The notes under the pieces were generated by a model. It saw only the letters and a program-made list of their open reading frames with translations, did not search any database and was not told the origin of the DNA. DNA of 64,000 nucleotides from Nemertoderma westbladi (lineage: Eukaryota; Xenacoelomorpha; Nemertodermatida; Nemertodermatidae): the NCBI GenBank assembly GCA_032718475.1, contig JAUCBJ010001860.1, positions 1-64,000 on the forward strand, in the 5' to 3' direction. Position 1 is the first letter of the stretch. The number at the start of each line of letters is the position of its first letter. A program made the position numbers and the translations under genes. Shown one piece after another: positions 1 to 12,285 of this stretch.

Positions 1-3000
1 ATAACCTAAATATATCCCAAATACCTAGTAAGATACACAATAACCTAAATATATCCCAAATACCTAGTAAGATACACAATAACCTAAATATATCCCAAAT
101 ACCTAGTAAGATACACAATAACCTAAATATATCCCAAATACCTAGTAAGATACACAATAACCTAAATATATCCCAAATACCTAGTAAGATACACAATAAC
201 CTAAATATATCCCAAATACCTAGTAAGATACACAATAACCTAAATATATCCCAAATACCTAGTAAGATACACAATAACCTAAATATATCCCAAATACCTA
301 GTAAGATACACAATAACCTAAATATATCCCAAATACATAGTAAGATACACAATAACCTAAATATATCCCAAATACCTAGTAAGATACACAATAACCTAAA
401 TATATCCCAAATACCTAGTAAGATACACAATAACCTAAATATATCCCAAATACCTAGTAAGATACACAATAACCTAAATATATCCCAAATACCTAGTAAG
501 ATACACAATAACCTAAATATATCCCAAATACCTAGTAAGATACACAATAACCTAAATATATCCCAAATACCTAGTAAGATACACAATAACCTAAATATAT
601 CCCAAATACCTAGTAAGATACACAATAACCTAAATATATCCCAAATACCTAGTAAGATACACAATAACCTAAATATATCCCAAATACCTAGTAAGATACA
701 CAATAACCTAAATATATCCCAAATACCTAGTAAGATACACAATAACCTAAATATATCCCAAATACCTAGTAAGATACACAATAACCTAAATATATCCCAA
801 ATACCTAGTAAGATACACAATAACCTAAATATATCCCAAATACCTAGTAAGATACACAATAACCTAAATATATCCCAAATACCTAGTAAGATACACAATA
901 ACCTAAATATATCCCAAATACCTAGTAAGATACACAATAACCTAAATATATCCCAAATACCTAGTAAGATACACAATAACCTAAATATATCCCAAATACC
1001 TAGTAAGATACACAATAACCTAAATATATCCCAAATACCTAGTAAGATACACAATAACCTAAATATATCCCAAATACCTAGTAAGATACACAATAACCTA
1101 AATATATCCCAAATACCTAGTAAGATACACAATAACCTAAATATATCCCAAATACCTAGTAAGATACACAATAACCTAAATATATCCCAAATACCTAGTA
1201 AGATACACAATAACCTAAATATATCCCAAATACCTAGTAAGATACACAATAACCTAAATATATCCCAAATACCTAGTAAGATACACAATAACCTAAATAT
1301 ATCCCAAATACCTAGTAAGATACACAATAACCTAAATATATCCCAAATACCTAGTAAGATACACAATAACCTAAATATATCCCAAATACCTAGTAAGATA
1401 CACAATAACCTAAATATATCCCAAATACCTAGTAAGATACACAATAACCTAAATATATCCCAAATACCTAGTAAGATACACAATAACCTAAATATATCCC
1501 AAATACCTAGTAAGATACACAATAACCTAAATATATCCCAAATACCTAGTAAGATACACAATAACCTAAATATATCCCAAATACCTAGTAAGATACACAA
1601 TAACCTAAATATATCCCAAATACCTAGTAAGATACACAATAACCTAAATATATCCCAAATACCTAGTAAGATACACAATAACCTAAATATATCCCAAATA
1701 CCTAGTAAGATACACAATAACCTAAATATATCCCAAATACCTAGTAAGATACACAATAACCTAAATATATCCCAAATACCTAGTAAGATACACAATAACC
1801 TAAATATATCCCAAATACCTAGTAAGATACACAATAACCTAAATATATCCCAAATACCTAGTAAGATACACAATAACCTAAATATATCCCAAATACCTAG
1901 TAAGATACACAATAACCTAAATATATCCCAAATACCTAGTAAGATACACAATAACCTAAATATATCCCAAATACCTAGTAAGATACACAATAACCTAAAT
2001 ATATCCCAAATACCTAGTAAGATACACAATAACCTAAATATATCCCAAATACCTAGTAAGATACACAATAACCTAAATATATCCCAAATACCTAGTAAGA
2101 TACACAATAACCTAAATATATCCCAAATACCTAGTAAGATACACAATAACCTAAATATATCCCAAATACCTAGTAAGATACACAATAACCTAAATATATC
2201 CCAAATACCTAGTAAGATACACAATAACCTAAATATATCCCAAATACCTAGTAAGATACACAATAACCTAAATATATCCCAAATACCTAGTAAGATACAC
2301 AATAACCTAAATATATCCCAAATACCTAGTAAGATACACAATAACCTAAATATATCCCAAATACCTAGTAAGATACACAATAACCTAAATATATCCCAAA
2401 TACCTAGTAAGATACACAATAACCTAAATATATCCCAAATACCTAGTAAGATACACAATAACCTAAATATATCCCAAATACCTAGTAAGATACACAATAA
2501 CCTAAATATATCCCAAATACCTAGTAAGATACACAATAACCTAAATATATCCCAAATACCTAGTAAGATACACAATAACCTAAATATATCCCAAATACCT
2601 AGTAAGATACACAATAACCTAAATATATCCCAAATACCTAGTAAGATACACAATAACCTAAATATATCCCAAATACCTAGTAAGATACACAATAACCTAA
2701 ATATATCCCAAATACCTAGTAAGATACACAATAACCTAAATATATCCCAAATACCTAGTAAGATACACAATAACCTAAATATATCCCAAATACCTAGTAA
2801 GATACACAATAACCTAAATATATCCCAAATACCTAGTAAGATACACAATAACCTAAATATATCCCAAATACCTAGTAAGATACACAATAACCTAAATATA
2901 TCCCAAATACCTAGTAAGATACACAATAACCTAAATATATCCCAAATACCTAGTAAGATACACAATAACCTAAATATATCCCAAATACCTAGTAAGATAC

Positions 3001-6000
3001 ACAATAACCTAAATATATCCCAAATACCTAGTAAGATACACAATAACCTAAATATATCCCAAATACCTAGTAAGATACACAATAACCTAAATATATCCCA
3101 AATACCTAGTAAGATACACAATAACCTAAATATATCCCAAATACCTAGTAAGATACACAATAACCTAAATATATCCCAAATACCTAGTAAGATACACAAT
3201 AACCTAAATATATCCCAAATACCTAGTAAGATACACAATAACCTAAATATATCCCAAATACCTAGTAAGATACACAATAACCTAAATATATCCCAAATAC
3301 CTAGTAAGATACACAATAACCTAAATATATCCCAAATACCTAGTAAGATACACAATAACCTAAATATATCCCAAATACCTAGTAAGATACACAATAACCT
3401 AAATATATCCCAAATACCTAGTAAGATACACAATAACCTAAATATATCCCAAATACCTAGTAAGATACACAATAACCTAAATATATCCCAAATACCTAGT
3501 AAGATACACAATAACCTAAATATATCCCAAATACCTAGTAAGATACACAATAACCTAAATATATCCCAAATACCTAGTAAGATACACAATAACCTAAATA
3601 TATCCCAAATACCTAGTAAGATACACAATAACCTAAATATATCCCAAATACCTAGTAAGATACACAATAACCTAAATATATCCCAAATACCTAGTAAGAT
3701 ACACAATAACCTAAATATATCCCAAATACCTAGTAAGATACACAATAACCTAAATATATCCCAAATACCTAGTAAGATACACAATAACCTAAATATATCC
3801 CAAATACCTAGTAAGATACACAATAACCTAAATATATCCCAAATACCTAGTAAGATACACAATAACCTAAATATATCCCAAATACCTAGTAAGATACACA
3901 ATAACCTAAATATATCCCAAATACCTAGTAAGATACACAATAACCTAAATATATCCCAAATACCTAGTAAGATACACAATAACCTAAATATATCCCAAAT
4001 ACCTAGTAAGATACACAATAACCTAAATATATCCCAAATACCTAGTAAGATACACAATAACCTAAATATATCCCAAATACCTAGTAAGATACACAATAAC
4101 CTAAATATATCCCAAATACCTAGTAAGATACACAATAACCTAAATATATCCCAAATACCTAGTAAGATACACAATAACCTAAATATATCCCAAATACCTA
4201 GTAAGATACACAATAACCTAAATATATCCCAAATACCTAGTAAGATACACAATAACCTAAATATATCCCAAATACCTAGTAAGATACACAATAACCTAAA
4301 TATATCCCAAATACCTAGTAAGATACACAATAACCTAAATATATCCCAAATACCTAGTAAGATACACAATAACCTAAATATATCCCAAATACCTAGTAAG
4401 ATACACAATAACCTAAATATATCCCAAATACCTAGTAAGATACACAATAACCTAAATATATCCCAAATACCTAGTAAGATACACAATAACCTAAATATAT
4501 CCCAAATACCTAGTAAGATACACAATAACCTAAATATATCCCAAATACCTAGTAAGATACACAATAACCTAAATATATCCCAAATACCTAGTAAGATACA
4601 CAATAACCTAAATATATCCCAAATACCTAGTAAGATACACAATAACCTAAATATATCCCAAATACCTAGTAAGATACACAATAACCTAAATATATCCCAA
4701 ATACCTAGTAAGATACACAATAACCTAAATATATCCCAAATACCTAGTAAGATACACAATAACCTAAATATATCCCAAATACCTAGTAAGATACACAATA
4801 ACCTAAATATATCCCAAATACCTAGTAAGATACACAATAACCTAAATATATCCCAAATACCTAGTAAGATACACAATAACCTAAATATATCCCAAATACC
4901 TAGTAAGATACACAATAACCTAAATATATCCCAAATACCTAGTAAGATACACAATAACCTAAATATATCCCAAATACCTAGTAAGATACACAATAACCTA
5001 AATATATCCCAAATACCTAGTAAGATACACAATAACCTAAATATATCCCAAATACCTAGTAAGATACACAATAACCTAAATATATCCCAAATACCTAGTA
5101 AGATACACAATAACCTAAATATATCCCAAATACCTAGTAAGATACACAATAACCTAAATATATCCCAAATACCTAGTAAGATACACAATAACCTAAATAT
5201 ATCCCAAATACCTAGTAAGATACACAATAACCTAAATATATCCCAAATACCTAGTAAGATACACAATAACCTAAATATATCCCAAATACCTAGTAAGATA
5301 CACAATAACCTAAATATATCCCAAATACCTAGTAAGATACACAATAACCTAAATATATCCCAAATACCTAGTAAGATACACAATAACCTAAATATATCCC
5401 AAATACCTAGTAAGATACACAATAACCTAAATATATCCCAAATACCTAGTAAGATACACAATAACCTAAATATATCCCAAATACCTAGTAAGATACACAA
5501 TAACCTAAATATATCCCAAATACCTAGTAAGATACACAATAACCTAAATATATCCCAAATACCTAGTAAGATACACAATAACCTAAATATATCCCAAATA
5601 CCTAGTAAGATACACAATAACCTAAATATATCCCAAATACCTAGTAAGATACACAATAACCTAAATATATCCCAAATACCTAGTAAGATACACAATAACC
5701 TAAATATATCCCAAATACCTAGTAAGATACACAATAACCTAAATATATCCCAAATACCTAGTAAGATACACAATAACCTAAATATATCCCAAATACCTAG
5801 TAAGATACACAATAACCTAAATATATCCCAAATACCTAGTAAGATACACAATAACCTAAATATATCCCAAATACCTAGTAAGATACACAATAACCTAAAT
5901 ATATCCCAAATACCTAGTAAGATACACAATAACCTAAATATATCCCAAATACCTAGTAAGATACACAATAACCTAAATATATCCCAAATACCTAGTAAGA

Positions 6001-8493
6001 TACACAATAACCTAAATATATCCCAAATACCTAGTAAGATACACAATAACCTAAATATATCCCAAATACCTAGTAAGATACACAATAACCTAAATATATC
6101 CCAAATACCTAGTAAGATACACAATAACCTAAATATATCCCAAATACCTAGTAAGATACACAATAACCTAAATATATCCCAAATACCTAGTAAGATACAC
6201 AATAACCTAAATATATCCCAAATACCTAGTAAGATACACAATAACCTAAATATATCCCAAATACCTAGTAAGATACACAATAACCTAAATATATCCCAAA
6301 TACCTAGTAAGATACACAATAACCTAAATATATCCCAAATACCTAGTAAGATACACAATAACCTAAATATATCCCAAATACCTAGTAAGATACACAATAA
6401 CCTAAATATATCCCAAATACCTAGTAAGATACACAATAACCTAAATATATCCCAAATACCTAGTAAGATACACAATAACCTAAATATATCCCAAATACCT
6501 AGTAAGATACACAATAACCTAAATATATCCCAAATACCTAGTAAGATACACAATAACCTAAATATATCCCAAATACCTAGTAAGATACACAATAACCTAA
6601 ATATATCCCAAATACCTAGTAAGATACACAATAACCTAAATATATCCCAAATACCTAGTAAGATACACAATAACCTAAATATATCCCAAATACCTAGTAA
6701 GATACACAATAACCTAAATATATCCCAAATACCTAGTAAGATACACAATAACCTAAATATATCCCAAATACCTAGTAAGATACACAATAACCTAAATATA
6801 TCCCAAATACCTAGTAAGATACACAATAACCTAAATATATCCCAAATACCTAGTAAGATACACAATAACCTAAATATATCCCAAATACCTAGTAAGATAC
6901 ACAATAACCTAAATATATCCCAAATACCTAGTAAGATACACAATAACCTAAATATATCCCAAATACCTAGTAAGATACACAATAACCTAAATATATCCCA
7001 AATACATAGTAAGATACACAATAACCTAAATATATCCCAAATACCTAGTAAGATACACAATAACCTAAATATATCCCAAATACCTAGTAAGATACACAAT
7101 AACCTAAATATATCCCAAATACCTAGTAAGATACACAATAACCTAAATATATCCCAAATACCTAGTAAGATACACAATAACCTAAATATATCCCTAATAC
7201 CTAGTAAAATACACAATAACCTAAATATATCCCAAATACCTAGTAAGATACACAATAACCTAAATATATCCCAAATACATAGTGAGATACACAATAACCT
7301 AAATATATCCCAAATACCTAGTAAGATACACAATAACCTAAATATATCCCAAATACCTAGTAAGATACACAATAACCTAAATATATCCCAAATACATAGT
7401 AAGATACACAATAACCTAAATATATCCCAAATACCTAGTAAGATACACAATAACCTAAATATATCCCAAATACCTAGTAAGATACACAATAACCTAAATA
7501 TATCCCAAATACCTAGTAAGATACACAATAACCTAAATATATCCCAAATACCTAGTAAGATACACAATAACCTAAATATATCCCTAATACCTAGTAAGAT
7601 ACACAATAACCTAAATATATCCCAAATACCTAGTAAGATACACAATAACCTAAATATATCCCAAATACCTAGTAAGATACACAATAACCTAAATATATCC
7701 CAAATACCTAGTAAGATACACAATAACCTAAATATATCCCAAATACCTAGTGAGATACACAATAACCTAAATATATCCCTAATACCTAGTAAGATACACA
7801 ATAACCTAAATTATCCCAAATACATAGTGAGATACACAATAACCTAAATATATCCCAAATACCTAGTAAGATACACAATAACCTAAATATATCCCAAATA
7901 CCTAGTAAGATACACAATAACCTAAATATATCCCAAATACCTAGTAAGATACACAATAACCTAAATATATCCAAAATACCTAGTAAAATACACAATAACC
8001 TAAATATATCCCAAATACCTAGTAAAATACACAATAACCTAAATATATCCCAAATACCTAGTAAAATACACAATAACCTAAATATATCCCAAATACCTAG
8101 TAAAATACACAATAACCTAAATATATCCCAAATACCTAGTAAGATACACAATAACCTAAATATATCCCAAATACCTAGTAAGATACACAATAACCTAAAT
8201 TATCCCAAATACCTAGTAAGATACACAATAACCTAAATATATCCCAAATACCTAGTAAGATACACAATAACCTAAATATATCCCAAATACCTAGTAAGAT
8301 ACACAATAACCTAAATTATCCCAAATACCTAGTAAGATACACAATAACCTAAATATATCCCAAATACCTAGTAAGATACACAATAACCTAAATTATCCCA
8401 AATACCTAGTAAGATACACAATAACCTAAATATATCCCAAATACCTAGTAAGATACACAATAACCTAAATATATCCCAAATACCTAGTAAGAT
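1..8493. repeat. 39-bp satellite, left array (about 218 units)
   Basis: Head-to-tail 39-bp units containing ataacctaaatatatccc followed by aaatacctagtaagatacac. The array runs off the left edge of the window. Units are almost identical up to about 7190; the visible exceptions are cctagt to catagt near 333 and 7003. From about 7190 to 8493 they diverge: ccctaa instead of cccaaa, tagtgag, tagtaaaat, and 38-bp units with aaattatccc near 7809, 8199, 8317 and 8391. Because 39 is 13 codons and the unit lacks stops in one frame of each strand, long artificial ORFs appear; minus-strand units read CILLGIWDIFRLL. The array ends at the poly(A) tail of the inserted retrotransposon. Confidence 0.97.
8481..8493. 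repeat. Target-site duplication, left copy
   Basis: The 13 bases tacctagtaagat end the left satellite directly before the poly(T) tract. The same 13 bases restart the satellite at 12273. One satellite register is therefore repeated on both sides of the inserted retrotransposon. Confidence 0.75.
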
Positions 8494-8719
8494 TTTTTTT
8501 TTTTTTGGTGCTTGGGTGAGATGATAGTATAATAACATAGTTGATACAATGGATTTCAAATTGCACTATTACACCCTATCACCAAATCTGATTTATACAA
8601 TGAGGTACAGTGATACGGATGTAAGGGGGAAATTCAAAACAGTTGGTTGTTTATGTTGTAGGCCTACTGCAGTACTGGTCAGCTATTGTAGGCCTGTACG
8701 ACTGCGCTGTACTACCAGG

Positions 8720-11700
8720 CTACGGCTCAGTGTCGGCGTTGTCCAACCGAATGGATGCATCAGACACTGGACAATGAACCGGCCGTTTAGAGGCTGACCT
8801 ACAACCTCGAAGGCAGAGCAGGGAGGAACGAAGCAACGCGAAGTTTAACTTGCGCCGGATCCACGTGACGCATTCCGAGTACCTGACCTCGCGTTTGTCC
8901 GCGAGCTTCTGTCCCAGGCGCTTAACAAACTGGCGCGTGGTCGGCGCCATCCCGCCAAAGGCCGAGAATATGAGGGGGACGAAAGTAGAATGTTCCACCT
9001 CCCGTATCCTCTCCTCGTACTTAAGAATCTTACGATTCTCGTGGTGGAGGTGCGCTGCGTCTAGGGACATAGCCGCGTTCGTCGCCGCCAGCGGGTTAAA
9101 CACGGACACGTCGATGAACGACCGCTGGAATCGGTTTCCCCAGAAGCCGCTCACAGACACATCCAGCCTCGCCTGCTGGTCCGTCGAGGTGGTACGATGG
9201 GTGAAAGTTTCACCGGATAACGGCTGGAGCATCGGCTCAACAGCAACGCTGTAGGCGACCTCAGTGAGCGAGTTGGCGACGAAATCACGTATCTCATTGT
9301 GCCTGATGGAGGGGAAACCTCCAGTTGGGCACGACAGGACGTGGGTTGCAGAAAATCGCGCCCCACAGGCACAACGAGATGGTAGATTCTTCGGACACCA
9401 ACCGTAGCGGAGACACACCGCATCCCGGAACTCTTCTTTACTCAGGTGAGTAACTTGTAGGGTTAGTGGCTTGGAGTTTAACCAAGCTGACGCACCTTTT
9501 TCTGTTGTGAGTTCACACAGTTTGCGTTGGTCTGTGGGTAACTGGGCGTAAACTTGTTCCCTTTTAGTACGAGACGATGTTATGGACTCCGCCTTCACCT
9601 CGATCACGATCCGTCTCTGTTCAGTCCGCACCGCTGCCATCGACTCCGCATCTGCGAACGGTTCACAGACTCGGCGCGAGTGGTCATACTGCGTCTCCAA
9701 GTCGGAAGGAACCGGGATACCCAATCCGCCATCCCGAGTTGGGAGGGAGACTAGTTGGCGTTCAACCGCCGATAGCGACGGCCTGTCGAGCAGTTTGGCG
9801 ATGAACCGCTGCAACGTCTCCTCCAGCTTCCCGAAGTGCTCCGTTGCGTTGGGGATGACGCGGGTTAGGAACCTCCACCTGCAGGAGAGCCCGAACGCCA
9901 AACCGGCGTACGCGCAGTGGGGGTCCACCGCGGCAATCTCGGCGAGTCGATCGACTTCCTCCGCGAACTCATCGACTTTCTCCTCGACGTAGCTGGAACA
10001 AAATTCCTCGGTACCGATAACGCCGCCGAGTAGCTTGTTGCCCGTCGTATCAATTGTGACAATGGTGTTCGCAAACAACGCTTCCGCCTCCACTAACTTA
10101 TCCGGCTTTACAGTCAGGACACACTTCGACGGGTAGTACCCGTACAATGGTCCCCTTGAACACGCGATATCAAAGAACTTCCTGAGTTCTCCCAGTCGGC
10201 CCCCCGCGTTCCCATCGTCCGCATACCACTTCTGTTCCACGTCGCACCCGCGGTCCAGTTCGTCAAGGAGCGGCGTTATACCGCAGCCAAACATCGGCAT
10301 CGCCACCGGGTCTCCTTGGGTGGAACCCTCCTCCGAGTAGAGGGTTTCCCCGCCGACGAATAGCCGCGCTGGTTCGCTGTAACAATTAGTTACTATCGTG
10401 TGCAGCGCCGGACAGACTAAACCGATGTTATGCAATGCTGCGCTGCGGTTTAACACATTAAATGCGTTGGTAGCGTCGATCTGTAATATGCCGTCGCAGT
10501 CCTCAGAGGCAAAGGAATCGTTTAAACTGTGTATCGCGTGTTCGATTCCCGCTTTCTGTCCAAGACACATCTGGACAGATCCGCCGACGGCCTGTAAATC
10601 TGGACTGATACACAGCACCGTCGCCTTTCCGATTACCCGCCGGAGCACCTCGCCTATCCCGATTGGGCGGACCCCCGGGTTCTTGTCGAGGGCCAACAGA
10701 CGAGACGAGAGCAACGCAGACAGCGACCCGGGGGGGACAACAACCTGGGCTAGACGCTTTGCCAGGTCAGCGATTCTCTCGCACAGCTCAGCCGACGGAT
10801 TGCGAAACCTTGTCAGAAGGTGTTTCCACCCCTGAACGTCCAGGCCAGATGGGCCCGCCGCGTTTCCCTTCATCCGAAGTAAACATGACTGGATGCATGG
10901 ACCATCCAGTCGTTCGAACACAACGTTGTGGAACTCCGGCGCGCGATCAAACTCTGTCAGTAAAACTGACTCATCCGCGGGTTTCGCAGCGGGGTGTTTC
11001 TCACGCAGGACATCGCGGACTACCTTGGTTACCCCGTCCTTGTCGGTAAACGTATCGTCCAGGCGGAGCGGTTTGCCTCTAGTCAGGTCGCGGAGACATC
11101 GCGTCGCCGCAGACACATTCCCTGTCAACATATGTCTGACGAACGTTTTCTGGCGCATAACCTCCTGTGACTCGAATTGTCTTAACTTGGGAAGATGCGA
11201 CTGAATCGCCCGGGCCTCAATAAGTAGCTCATTGAAATTACCCGCTTTCCAAGATTCTAGTCTACGTTCTAGAATTCGTCTGTGTATCGCCGTCGTTGAT
11301 GAACGTCCAGGCTTCTGAAGCAACAGCGCCGGCATCAACAACAATGCGGTAAGAGAAACTTCCTGCAGCACGTTGTTGGTGGTGGCTAGAATCAAGATTC
11401 GACACATTTCCGCAACGAAAGCCCGCCCCCCAGCCCCCTGAGGCACTAGGAATAGGTTGGGCCGCCAGTGAACTATAACACCATAAGCATCCGCGATAGA
11501 CTTCTCGATATGCTGTTTGGGTAATTTAACATGTGCCCAGGTAACCTCTGTTGAACCGGTGACACAAGAAGGCCCTGCTAGCGGCGCTGGCCCCACTGAT
11601 GAACCAGTTGGGGGAACCAAGGGGCTAATCCCAGACGCCGGGGGAGCCAAGAGGCCTACAACGGGCGCTGGGGGAACCAGGGGGCCGACAACGGGCGCTG

Positions 11701-12247
11701 AGGGAACCAGGAGGTCGACAACGGACGCTGGGGGAACCAGGGGGCCGACAACGGGCGCTGGGGGAACCAGGGGGCCAACAACGGACGCCGGGGGAACCAG
11801 GGGGCCGACAACGGACGCTGGAGGAACCTGGGGGCCGACAACGGACGCTGGGTCAACCAGGGGGTCGACAACGCTGGCTTGATTTGGTTTGAATGGAGTT
11901 ATCGCCTTATTTGAGGTAGACTCAGTTAAGGTTGTGTCGAAGTCCACCAAGGTGTCGTGCCAATCCGTGTCATCGTCGTCCCCTTCGTCGCCCGAGTCTG
12001 GGGTTCCGCTATCAACTGGCTGTGAGAGAGAGCCCTCAGATGCTACAGGGATAGCGCCGTAGGTGGAAGGTAGCGGCTGCGAGGAAGACGTTTGACCACC
12101 GTTCGCGCAGTTTCCGTTCCTCCCGGGAGCACAACTCGAACATTGCCGACCCTCTACGGCACAGACGCATCTCTGGCAGCGGCGCCCCGACTTGGAGTTG
12201 CTACAGCCGCAACAAACCATTCCAAAAAACCCCACGTGAATCCCCAA
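8720..12247 (-). CDS. Retrotransposon polyprotein: Cys cluster, reverse transcriptase, R2-like endonuclease (1175 aa)
   Basis: This protein is expected to reverse transcribe the element RNA at a nicked genomic target. Residues 11-45 form a cysteine cluster (CCGC, RCQRCVC, CSSCAPGR) shared with the protein at 42927-47390 and similar in spacing to CXC-type zinc motifs. Residues 125-235 are a Val/Pro-rich decapeptide repeat. The RT domain has a GVRPIGIGE segment, motif A around Asp591 (IDATNAFN), motif B QGDP at about 644, and motif C YADD at 675-678. The C-terminal part has CACG...H...C near 958, RHNEIRD near 982, and LDVSVSGFW followed by FIDVSVFNP, which is the layout of the R2-type restriction-like nuclease. 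The frame is intact, so the copy may be young. The start could be Met1 (12247) or Met10, which lies just before the cysteine cluster. Confidence 0.9.
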   Translation of the reverse strand: MGIHVGFFGMVCCGCSNSKSGRRCQRCVCAVEGRQCSSCAPGRNGNCANGGQTSSSQPLPSTYGAIPVASEGSLSQPVDSGTPDSGDEGDDDDTDWHDTLVDFDTTLTESTSNKAITPFKPNQASVVDPLVDPASVVGPQVPPASVVGPLVPPASVVGPLVPPAPVVGPLVPPASVVDLLVPSAPVVGPLVPPAPVVGLLAPPASGISPLVPPTGSSVGPAPLAGPSCVTGSTEVTWAHVKLPKQHIEKSIADAYGVIVHWRPNLFLVPQGAGGRAFVAEMCRILILATTNNVLQEVSLTALLLMPALLLQKPGRSSTTAIHRRILERRLESWKAGNFNELLIEARAIQSHLPKLRQFESQEVMRQKTFVRHMLTGNVSAATRCLRDLTRGKPLRLDDTFTDKDGVTKVVRDVLREKHPAAKPADESVLLTEFDRAPEFHNVVFERLDGPCIQSCLLRMKGNAAGPSGLDVQGWKHLLTRFRNPSAELCERIADLAKRLAQVVVPPGSLSALLSSRLLALDKNPGVRPIGIGEVLRRVIGKATVLCISPDLQAVGGSVQMCLGQKAGIEHAIHSLNDSFASEDCDGILQIDATNAFNVLNRSAALHNIGLVCPALHTIVTNCYSEPARLFVGGETLYSEEGSTQGDPVAMPMFGCGITPLLDELDRGCDVEQKWYADDGNAGGRLGELRKFFDIACSRGPLYGYYPSKCVLTVKPDKLVEAEALFANTIVTIDTTGNKLLGGVIGTEEFCSSYVEEKVDEFAEEVDRLAEIAAVDPHCAYAGLAFGLSCRWRFLTRVIPNATEHFGKLEETLQRFIAKLLDRPSLSAVERQLVSLPTRDGGLGIPVPSDLETQYDHSRRVCEPFADAESMAAVRTEQRRIVIEVKAESITSSRTKREQVYAQLPTDQRKLCELTTEKGASAWLNSKPLTLQVTHLSKEEFRDAVCLRYGWCPKNLPSRCACGARFSATHVLSCPTGGFPSIRHNEIRDFVANSLTEVAYSVAVEPMLQPLSGETFTHRTTSTDQQARLDVSVSGFWGNRFQRSFIDVSVFNPLAATNAAMSLDAAHLHHENRKILKYEERIREVEHSTFVPLIFSAFGGMAPTTRQFVKRLGQKLADKREVRYSECVTWIRRKLNFALLRSSLLCLRGCRSASKRPVHCPVSDASIRLDNADTEP
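11600..11880 (-). repeat. In-frame 30-bp coding minisatellite (Val/Pro decapeptide)
   Basis: About nine imperfect 30-bp units inside the retrotransposon ORF, built on gggggaaccagggggccgac on the plus strand. They encode variants of VVGPLVPPAS. The unit keeps the frame. The related protein at 42927-47390 has a much longer Val/Pro repeat, but in a different domain. Confidence 0.9.
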
Positions 12248-12272
12248 ACGAACCCGAAACTAAGCAAAAATC

Positions 12273-12285
12273 TACCTAGTAAGAT
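12273..12285. repeat. Target-site duplication, right copy
   Basis: tacctagtaagat restarts the satellite immediately after the 5' end of the inserted retrotransposon. It is identical to 8481-8493. Confidence 0.75.

Larger units (their letters stand above)
8494..12272 (-). mobile_element. Non-LTR retrotransposon (restriction-like endonuclease type) inserted in the satellite
   Basis: A 3.8-kb minus-strand insertion splits the satellite. Its 3' end carries a poly(A) tail, seen as a run of T at 8493-8506, and it is flanked by a 13-bp duplication of satellite sequence. One large ORF fills it, with about 210 bp of 3' UTR (8507-8719) and only about 25 bp between the 5' junction and the first ATG. 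The single ORF order (N-terminal cysteine cluster, reverse transcriptase, C-terminal zinc knuckle, PD-(D/E)XK-like nuclease) matches R2-type elements. No LTRs or AP endonuclease are seen. The short 5' leader may be natural or may reflect slight 5' truncation. The clade is not certain. Confidence 0.88.

Noticed and set aside
1-8493. CRISPR array
   Set aside because: Regular repeats but no spacers; every 39-bp unit is the same, and the context is eukaryotic.
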